DNA of 9,481 nucleotides from Desulfobacteraceae bacterium (GTDB lineage: Bacteria > Desulfobacterota > DSM-4660 > Desulfatiglandales > HGW-15). The notes under the pieces are model-generated. The model searched no databases and had not been told where the DNA came from. It saw only the letters and a program-made list of their open reading frames with translations. The DNA is taken from positions 1-9,481 of the forward strand of contig RPPU01000127.1 of NCBI GenBank assembly GCA_003819975.1, written 5' to 3'. The position numbers were made by a program, and so were the translations under genes. Shown here piece after piece: positions 1 through 6,300 of this stretch. Each line of letters begins with the position of its first letter. Position 1 is the first letter of the stretch.

Positions 1-154
1 AATATCGAATATCGAACACCGAATATTGAAGTAAAAAAAAACCAAATCCTGATTTAAAGTTGTTTCTTTGAGTAATGATTCAATTTGACTCGGTTACCGG
101 TTTCCCGTTTCCACGTCTTCATCATTTAATATTCGGTGTTCGATATTCGATATT
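1..154. repeat. Perfect 27-bp inverted repeat flanking 100 bp of AT-rich DNA
   Basis: Bases 1-27 are the exact reverse complement of bases 128-154. Each arm is built from degenerate 7-base units of the type ATATCGA (ATATCGA, ATATCGA, ACACCGA, ATATTGA). The 100 bp between the arms are AT-rich, have no ORF of note, and contain a near-palindrome at 68-83 (TTGAGTAATGATTCAA). The left arm touches the window edge, so the element may be longer. It lies just past the ruvA end of the leftward operon, where a transcript would fold into a long hairpin. By its form it is a dispersed intergenic repeat or a MITE-like, non-autonomous element. I see no transposase and no target-site duplication, so mobility is inference. 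Confidence 0.75.
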
Positions 155-182
155 CCGTTTTTATACCTTAAGAGGTTCTCAC

Positions 183-218
183 CCTCGAACCCTTGGCCCC
201 TTGAATCCTTGAACCCTT
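183..218. repeat. Short octamer run (CCTTGAAC type) beside the ruvA stop
   Basis: Four consecutive 8-base units can be read: CCTCGAAC (183-190), CCTTGGCC (191-198), CCTTGAAT (199-206) and CCTTGAAC (207-214), followed by a partial CCTT. The run ends five bases before the ruvA stop codon and is separate from the inverted repeat to its left. It is a degenerate microsatellite-like intergenic repeat. No function can be read from it. Confidence 0.6.
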
Positions 219-222
219 CTCT

Positions 223-825
223 TCACGCCAGCACCCGCAATGCCTCCCGGATCAATGCTTCCAGATCCGGTTTTTGCACGGTTTGATAGGCCTTTTTCAC
301 CGCCTCATTGGCGCTGCGGGTTTGATAGCCCAGATTGGCCAAAGCCGAAACCGCATCATCCAGCACTCTTTTATCCGCCACGGCCGGCACTTGGGTCGCG
401 GCCTGGGGCCGGTTACCCAAAAGCTTCAATGCCTTGTCTTTCAATTCCAGGGCAATGCGCTCTGAAGTCTTTTTGCCCACTCCGGGAATGGATTGCAGCT
501 TCACAATATCGCCCTGGGCCATGGCAGTCAACAACTCATCCGGGCCGATGCCGGAGAGCACATTCACTCCCAATTTCGGCCCAATGCCCGAAACCGAAAC
601 CAACATGAGGAAAATTTCTTTTTCAAGCAGGGTCCGGAATCCGAAAAGGGCCAGGGCATCTTCGCGCACATGGGTATGAATATGCAGACTGACTTCCCCG
701 TTTTCTTCGGGTAAGGCGTAAAAAGTGGAAAGCGGCACGGTCACTTCGTAGCCCACACCGTTATTGTCGACAATCACGCTGTGGGTGGTCTTGTGCAGTA
801 ATTTGCCTTTGAGATGCGCGATCAT
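223..825 (-). CDS. ruvA: Holliday junction branch migration complex subunit RuvA
   Basis: RuvA binds the four-way Holliday junction as a tetramer and loads the RuvB motor for branch migration in recombinational repair, in the cytoplasm. The product is 200 residues, close to the usual size of about 200. The N-terminal OB-fold begins MIAHLKGKL and includes the GVGYEV stretch near residue 25. Two helix-hairpin-helix motifs follow: VSGIGPKLG (78-86) and IPGVGKKTSERI (113-124). After a variable linker (about 138-152) comes the C-terminal RuvB-binding helical domain (LDDAVSALANLGY, about 155-167). The ATG at 825 is chosen because it overlaps the ruvC stop as ATGA and begins the family N-terminus. 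A longer reading up to 1038 would lie inside ruvC and adds no family sequence. Expression is probably coupled to ruvC. No ruvB is visible downstream. Confidence 0.97.
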   Translation of the reverse strand: MIAHLKGKLLHKTTHSVIVDNNGVGYEVTVPLSTFYALPEENGEVSLHIHTHVREDALALFGFRTLLEKEIFLMLVSVSGIGPKLGVNVLSGIGPDELLTAMAQGDIVKLQSIPGVGKKTSERIALELKDKALKLLGNRPQAATQVPAVADKRVLDDAVSALANLGYQTRSANEAVKKAYQTVQKPDLEALIREALRVLA

Positions 826-1322
826 TTCAGCACAACCTGCTTTCGGTCCTGGAACCGGGACCAATTTAAATGACAGATGGCGGCTGCCAGGGCGTCCGAA
901 GCGTCCAGCGCGGGTTGTTGCTTGAGCTTGAGGATGGTCTGCACCATGGCTCCAACCTGCTCTTTGCCGGCCCGGCCGTAGCCCACCACTGCTTTTTTGA
1001 TTTCCAGGGGCGAGTATTCGAAAATCTTCACCCCGCATTCAATGGCCGCGATCAGCACCGCGCCGCGGGCATGACCCAGTACCATGGAGCTCTTGACGTT
1101 TTTCGCGAAAAACAAGTCTTCAATGGCCAGTTCCTGGGGTTGGAACCGGTTCATGATCTCCACCATGGAACGGTAAATGTAATGGATACGTTGGTAAAGA
1201 GGATTTTTAGGAGGAGGGCTGATAGTGTCCGCCCGGATGCAACAAAGCATCTGATTGTTCGTTTTCTCTACCAGCCCATATCCGGTCACATGCGAGCCGG
1301 GATCCACCCCCAGCACAAGCAT
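822..1322 (-). CDS. ruvC: Crossover junction endodeoxyribonuclease RuvC
   Basis: RuvC is the dimeric, Mg-dependent resolvase that cuts Holliday junctions bound by RuvAB. The 166-residue product has normal length. The RNase H-like fold and its four acidic catalytic residues are all present: D7 in VLGVDPGS, E68 in LAIEDLFF, and D140 and D143 in LDASDALAAAICH, matching D7, E66, D138 and D141 of the E. coli enzyme. The VLGHARG stretch (81-87) and VVGYGRAGKEQV (112-123) are also typical. Its ATG overlaps the yebC stop by one base (TAATG), and its TGA overlaps the ruvA start by four, so the three genes are read as one translationally coupled unit. The ribosome binding site is weak (GAGG about 10 bases upstream), which fits re-initiation after yebC. 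Nothing suggests damage or transfer. Confidence 0.97.
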   Translation of the reverse strand: MLVLGVDPGSHVTGYGLVEKTNNQMLCCIRADTISPPPKNPLYQRIHYIYRSMVEIMNRFQPQELAIEDLFFAKNVKSSMVLGHARGAVLIAAIECGVKIFEYSPLEIKKAVVGYGRAGKEQVGAMVQTILKLKQQPALDASDALAAAICHLNWSRFQDRKQVVLK

Positions 1323-2068
1323 TAGTTTGCCGCCTCAATCACCTCGTCCGGGACATCGAAGTTGGCGTACACATGACTGATGTCGTCGCTGTCTTCCAAG
1401 GTTTCCACCAAACTCATCATTTGTTCGGCCTTTTTACCTTCAAGTTTGATCGTATTTTGGGGGATCAGCGTGACTTGCCCGAATACATATTTGAATCCTT
1501 TATCGTCAAAGGCTTTTTTGACTGCTTCAAATTTAGTCGGATCGATCAGCACATCAAATTCTTTTTCGCCTTCCTGAACGTCTTCAGCGCCGGCATCCAG
1601 AGCGACTTCGATCAATTTTTCCTCTTCCACCGCGCCCTTTTCAAAAGTGATCAAGCCTTTTTTACTGAACATGCAAGCCGCGCAACCCGGCGCCCCTAAG
1701 GCACCGCCATGCCGATCAAAAGCATATTTGAGCTCGGCCACGGTCCGATTTTTATTATCGGTCAAGCCGTCCACTAAAATCGCCACACCGCCCGGACCAT
1801 AGCCTTCATAGGTGAATTCTTCGTAAGACACCCCTTCCAATTCGCCGGTACCCTTCTTAATGGCCCGATCGATATTGTCTTTGGGCATGTTTTCGGCTTT
1901 AGCCGCCAAGATGGCTGTTCGCAAGCGCGGGTTTCCATCCGGATCTCCGCCACCCATCCGGGCGGCTACGGTTAATTCTTTAATCAGTTTTGTAAAAATC
2001 TTGCCTCTTTTGGCATCCAGAGCGCCTTTTTTATGTTTGATTGACGCCCACTTTGAATGACCCGACAT
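1322..2068 (-). CDS. yebC: YebC/PmpR/TACO1-family protein
   Basis: This 248-residue protein opens with the family signature [22 protein letters not shown] and continues with the conserved stretches [21 protein letters not shown] (split here as NPRLRTAIL and AENMPKDNI), [13 protein letters not shown] and TDNKNRT. Members were long annotated as transcriptional regulators (PmpR of Pseudomonas represses quorum-sensing genes). Later work on YebC and mitochondrial TACO1 points to a role on the ribosome in translating difficult sequences such as proline runs. I cannot tell from sequence which applies here. The segment GAPGCAAC (about 124-131) carries two cysteines, which looks like minor variation. 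An AGGAGG sits six bases before the ATG (2075-2080), a near-ideal ribosome binding site and the strongest in this operon. The 44-base gap after rlmE shows no terminator. Association with ruvCA is common in bacteria. Confidence 0.96.
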   Translation of the reverse strand: MSGHSKWASIKHKKGALDAKRGKIFTKLIKELTVAARMGGGDPDGNPRLRTAILAAKAENMPKDNIDRAIKKGTGELEGVSYEEFTYEGYGPGGVAILVDGLTDNKNRTVAELKYAFDRHGGALGAPGCAACMFSKKGLITFEKGAVEEEKLIEVALDAGAEDVQEGEKEFDVLIDPTKFEAVKKAFDDKGFKYVFGQVTLIPQNTIKLEGKKAEQMMSLVETLEDSDDISHVYANFDVPDEVIEAAN

Positions 2069-2112
2069 TGTTTTCCTCCTCTGGTTTTAAACCTTAATTT
2101 ATTTAAGCAATT

Positions 2113-2751
2113 CTAGATTGCCTTTGACGTTTCTTTCTCTTGAAAAGGGGCATTTCGCTCTTTCCTAAAATGCAGCCCTAATAAATAAACCTCCCGGCTG
2201 CGCTTGCGCACGGCCGCCGGCCGGATAATGCGCACCGGATCAAAATACAGGGCAAATTCATTGCGCAAGGCTTTCAGGTCTTCACCCTCAAAAATCTTGC
2301 AAAGCAAATGTCCGTTTTTTTTCAATACAGCCTGGGCAATGGCTAAAGCCCGGGCTGCCAATTCCATGGACCGACTGACATCGACAAGCCCGATCCCGGT
2401 GGTATTGGGCGCCAGATCGCTGATCACGACATCCCGCGGCCCCACAGTCTGAGCCAGCCAAGCCAGGTCCAAGGTCAACACATTCCCCTGAATATACTTG
2501 AAATTAGGGGCGCCCAGTCGATCGGGCTTCTGCAAATCGATACCGGCGACCTCACCTTTCAGGCCCACCTTTTGCAGACTGTATTGAGACCAGGAACCGG
2601 GATAACAACCCAGGTCCAAGACCGTTTCCCCGCGCCGGATCAGGTTATGCTGGCGGTCGATCTCATCCAGTTTATACACGGAGCGGGCAAGCCAATTTTC
2701 ACTCCTGGCGCGGCGGGTATAATGATCATCCCACCTGTTTCCCTTATCCAT
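2113..2751 (-). CDS. rlmE: 23S rRNA (uridine-2'-O-)-methyltransferase RlmE (FtsJ/RrmJ)
   Basis: RlmE uses S-adenosylmethionine to 2'-O-methylate a uridine of the 23S rRNA A-loop (U2552 in E. coli), a late step of 50S assembly. The Rossmann-like methyltransferase shows the SAM-binding motif VLDLGCYPGSWSQ (44-56). The family K-D-K-E catalytic set is K27 (SVYKLDEI), D112 (ISDLAPNTTG), K152 (LCKIFEGE) and E187 (RSREVYLL). The start is placed at the ATG at 2751, giving 212 residues (209 in E. coli), because GGAG lies seven bases upstream. An in-frame TTG at 2811 would add 20 residues that have no family match and no ribosome binding site. The basic tail after residue 195 is poorly conserved. It is the first gene of the leftward operon and precedes yebC by 44 bases. 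Confidence 0.95.
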   Translation of the reverse strand: MDKGNRWDDHYTRRARSENWLARSVYKLDEIDRQHNLIRRGETVLDLGCYPGSWSQYSLQKVGLKGEVAGIDLQKPDRLGAPNFKYIQGNVLTLDLAWLAQTVGPRDVVISDLAPNTTGIGLVDVSRSMELAARALAIAQAVLKKNGHLLCKIFEGEDLKALRNEFALYFDPVRIIRPAAVRKRSREVYLLGLHFRKERNAPFQEKETSKAI

Positions 2752-2826
2752 TGACACGCTCCGCTCTGAATTCAACCTCCGGGGGTTATTATTCCTGGCT
2801 GATTTTAACAAAATTTTAACTTGATA

Positions 2827-2855
2827 TTTTTACCATATCCCTTTTGGCAATGCAA
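2827..2855 (-). promoter_or_regulatory. Candidate promoter of the rlmE-yebC-ruvC-ruvA operon
   Basis: On the minus strand TTGCAT (2850-2855) and TAAAAA (2827-2832) are separated by 17 bases, each matching four of six positions of the sigma-70 consensus. This would give a leader of about 70 bases before rlmE. The area is AT-rich and holds other weak -10-like boxes (for example TTAAAAT nearer the gene), so the exact position is uncertain. Confidence 0.25.
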
Positions 2856-2906
2856 AAAAATAATGTGCCGGCATAGGAAACCAGGGGACAGAATGCGGGA
2901 GACGGA

Positions 2907-3065
2907 ATGAAGAAACCAGCCTTTAGATTTGAGACCTTGACGGCGCGGCAAAAGTCCTACCCATATGAATTCTTGGCCTATCCTTATAGTTCGAAACGCA
3001 TGGCTCGTATCCTGAAAAGGACCCTTGGAATCTATCAGGACTCAACTATTACAAAAAATAATTGA
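2907..3065 (+). CDS. Possible small hypothetical protein, 52 residues
   Basis: An open frame of 52 codons begins at ATG 2907 and ends at TGA 3063-3065. GGAG lies five bases before the start, an acceptable ribosome binding site. The peptide is basic and starts MKKPAFRFETLTARQ. It contains a tyrosine-rich stretch YPYEFLAYPYSSKRM and ends in a polar tail. There is no signal peptide or membrane segment. I do not recognise a family. It may be a true small gene, a remnant of a longer gene, or chance. It reads away from rlmE and towards the large gene, 254 bases upstream of it. Confidence 0.3.
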   Translation: MKKPAFRFETLTARQKSYPYEFLAYPYSSKRMARILKRTLGIYQDSTITKNN

Positions 3066-3081
3066 CCCATTAAAAAAACAA

Positions 3082-3110
3082 TTGGACTTTAGCCAAATCT
3101 AGTGTATTTT
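3082..3110 (+). promoter_or_regulatory. Candidate promoter of the large repeat protein gene
   Basis: TTGGAC (3082-3087) and TATTTT (3105-3110) are 17 bases apart, a fair sigma-70-like pair. A perfect TATAAT also occurs at 3120-3125 but has no matching -35 box at the right distance. Either would give an untranslated leader of about 200 bases before the ATG at 3320. The AT-rich setting makes chance matches likely. Confidence 0.3.
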
Positions 3111-3193
3111 CTATGCCGTTATAATTGTTTTCTTTTTATCATTCCAAGATTAAATTCATAACCTTTTTCATTTACCTCTCAAGGAGCGGGTGA

Positions 3194-3262
3194 ATGATCT
3201 CATTTTCTTTTACCAAATATAAAACAGGTCTAAAACCGACCCGCATTTTTTTACTGCTTTAA
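3194..3262 (+). CDS. Possible 22-codon leader ORF upstream of the large gene
   Basis: AAGGAG at 3181-3186 sits seven bases before ATG 3194, a better ribosome binding site than that of most genes in the window. The frame then runs 22 codons to TAA at 3260-3262, 57 bases before the large gene's ATG. The peptide (MISFSFTKYKTG... ending IFLLL) has a basic middle and a short hydrophobic end, like a stunted signal sequence. There is no run of one amino acid that would point to classical attenuation. It could be a translated leader, a relic of a gene start, or chance. Confidence 0.25.
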   Translation: MISFSFTKYKTGLKPTRIFLLL

Positions 3263-3319
3263 AAGATAAAGGCCTTAGATTTTTAAAATTCAACTTATTT
3301 ACGAAAAGGGGGATCATGC

Positions 3320-6300
3320 ATGAAATTCAAGAATATCCATCCGTACACAAAAATCGGGGTTCTTTTATTAATCGCGGCTCTTTTCATCCCGCTCACGGTC
3401 CAAGCCGGGGCGAACCAGTGGACCGGCATAGGACCGTTTGGCGGCGCTATTGATTGCCTGGCCATTGACCCGCATACGCCGAGCAATCTCTATATCGGCA
3501 CATCGAGCGGCATCCTATTTAAAAGTATAGATAGCGGGACACACTGGAATACGATTCATAGCGCGATGATTAATAAAGAAATCCGAACCCTGGTCATTGA
3601 TCCGCAGGCACCAAGCATTCTCTATGCCGGCACCAGCATTGGCGCATATAAAAGCACGGACAGCGGCGGAAACTGGAGCGCAGTCGATGGCGTTTTAATG
3701 AATAAACCCGTCAACGTTCTGGTCATTGACCCGCAAACGCCGAATATCCTCTATGCCTGCACAGGAAATACCGGCGTATACAAAAGCACGAATAGCGGTG
3801 TGAGCTGGACCGCGATCAACAACGGGCTGTCCAATATTGCCATTTTCGATCTGGCCGTTGACCCGCAGACTCCAAATATCATCTATGCCGTTTCATGGAC
3901 CGGCATATCCAAAAGTATAAATGGCGGTGCAAATTGGACCGCGATCAATAATGGGCTGACAAACTTGAATCTCGACTCTGTAGCCGTTGACCTACAAACA
4001 CCGAGCACCCTCTATGTCGGCACATGGGGTAGCGGCGTATTTAAAAGCACGAACAGCGGCGCGAGCTGGACCGCGATGAATAACGGGTTAACAGTGAAAA
4101 GCATTCGATTTTTAGCCGTTAATCCGCAGACACCGAGTATCGTCTATGCCGGTACGGACAGCGGCGGCATCTATAAAAGCACGGACAACGGCGCAAATTG
4201 GATTGAGACCAATAATGGACTGGTGAATCTTAATGTTTTTTCTTTCTCAATCAATCCGCAAACACCCGGCAACATTTATGTCGGCACATCAAGCGGCGTG
4301 TTTAAAAGCACCGACAGCGGCGCAAATTGGATTACGACCAATAATGGATTGACGAATTTGAATATCGATTCCTTGGCAATCGACAAGCAGACACCAAGCA
4401 CCCTCTATGCCGTTACATTGAGCAATGGATTGTTTAAAAGCACGGACAGCGGCGCGAATTGGAATGCAATCACCAACGGGTTGGAATCCTACAATATCCG
4501 ATTTTTAACGATCGATCCGCAAATATCCAGCACGCTCTATGCCGGCGATGGCCTTCTCTTTATATTTAAAAGCACGGACAGCGGCGCGAGCTGGACCGCG
4601 ATCCATAACGGGCCAATGCCTGCGGATATACGCTTGCTGGTCGTTGACCCGCTAATATCAAGCACGCTTTATGCCGGTACCATGATGGGAGTTTTAAAAA
4701 GCATTGACGACGGCGCAAATTGGATCATGATGAATAACGGGTTGACAAATTTATTTATCGATTCCTTGTCCGTTGATCCACAAACACCGAGCACGCTCTA
4801 CGTCGGCACGTATGACGGGGTCTTTAAAAGTGCGGACGCCGGCGCGAGCTGGACCGCGATGAATAACGGTCTGACAAATTTTAATATCAACTCCCTGGCG
4901 ATTGATCCGCAAACACCAAGTACGCTCTACGTCGGCACGCATGACGGAGTTTTTAAAAGCGCGGACGCCGGCGCGAGCTGGACCGCGATGAATAACGGTC
5001 TGACAAATTTTAATATCAACTCCCTGGCGATTGATCCGCAAACTCCCGGCACGCTCTATGCGGGCACGGGTGGCGGAGTTTTCAAAAGCATAGACGGCGG
5101 CATCACTTGGTTCCTGTTTAGCGATGGAATGGGAGCATTAGAGATAACAGATTTGGCCGTTAATCCTCAAAATCCCTCCATTTTATACGCCGGGACATTA
5201 AAATTCAGCGCCTTCAAATATGGAATACAATCAACTTACTCTATCTCAGGAATCGTGACTTTCAACAACTCGGGGTTAGCCGGTGTCACTTTAAGCGGTT
5301 TACCAGGCGATCCGGGGACCGATGCTTCTGGAAATTACAGCGTCACCGTACCTGAAGGCTGGGCTGGCACAGTGATCCCGGTTTTAAACGGCTACAATTT
5401 CAACCCGCCCGGCTTGATTTACGAAAACGTCCAGACCGATTACAGCGGACAAAATTATACCGCGGCCTTAGCCACTTATACTATCTCGGGGACCGTGACT
5501 TACAATGGATCGGGTTTGGCAGGAGTGGCATTGAACGGCCTACCGGGTAATCCGATCACCGATACTTCCGGTGCTTATTCCATCACTATTCCTCACGGCT
5601 GGAGCGGCACGGTCACGCCCAGCTTGGCCGGTTATACCTTCTTGCCGGGCAGCCTGACCTACTATAATGTAACCGCCGATCAAACCTTGCAAAATTATGT
5701 GGCAACTTTATTGACTCTAACGATCTCCGGTACCGTGACCCATAACGGTTCCGGCTTGGCCGGCGTGACCCTGAACGGCTTACCCGGCAACCCGGTGACC
5801 GACGCTTCCGGAAATTACTCCGCTGCTGTCCTTTATGGATCAAGCGGTACTGTTGTACCGAGTCTAAACGGTTATGCTTTTACTCCAAGCAGCCGAAGCT
5901 ACATTAATGTGACTTCCGATCAAACCGCACAGGACTATACGGCGACTTTGTTAACGTACACCATCTCCGGCACTGTGACCCTTAATGGTTCCGGCTTGGC
6001 AGGTGTTGCCTTAAATGGTTTACCGGGCAATCCCGTGACTGATGCATCTGGAGCCTATTCCGCTGTTGTGATTTACGGATGGAGCGGAACGGTGACACCA
6101 GCTTTGCCTGGTTATAATTTTACGCCAGCCAACCTGACTTATAACAATGTGACCGCTAATCAAGTCGGGCAAAACTATACGGCAACCCTAATGACCTATA
6201 CTATCTCCGGTACCGTAACCCTCAACGGCTCCGGCCTAGCCGGCGTGACCTTAAATGGTTTGCCAGGCAACCCAGTAACCGACGCATCTGGAATCTACTC

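Larger units (their letters stand above)
2752..3319. other. Divergent intergenic region between rlmE and the large repeat protein gene
   Basis: This spacer of 568 bases separates the leftward housekeeping operon from the rightward large gene. It contains leftward promoter candidates near 2827-2855, a possible 52-codon ORF at 2907-3065, a rightward promoter candidate at 3082-3110, and a 22-codon ORF with a strong ribosome binding site at 3194-3262. A GGGGACAG at 2884-2891 is followed by the similar GGAGACGGAATG, a loose tandem of about 14 bases. The 3066-3180 part is strongly AT-rich. I recognise no riboswitch, tRNA or attachment site here. Confidence 0.6.

Noticed and set aside
826..1038. A 71-residue N-terminal extension of RuvA in the same frame
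   Set aside because: It lies fully inside ruvC, has no RuvA family sequence, and the true ATG overlaps the ruvC stop as ATGA.
870..1325. A 151-residue open frame on the plus strand opposite ruvC
   Set aside because: It is the antisense shadow of a clear housekeeping gene, with no recognisable domain.
2752..2811. A TTG start giving RlmE 20 more residues
   Set aside because: There is no ribosome binding site before the TTG and no family similarity in the added residues, whereas the ATG at 2751 has GGAG at a good distance.
3075..3131. A 9-bp inverted repeat (AAAACAATT and AATTGTTTT, 39 bases apart) around the promoter candidate, considered as an operator
   Set aside because: The region is very AT-rich, the arms are short and far apart, and no regulator gene is nearby; chance is sufficient.
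3320..5233. Calling the propeller part a sialidase or GH74 glycosidase
   Set aside because: Asp-boxes are structural and occur in many propellers; I cannot identify the catalytic residues of either enzyme family.
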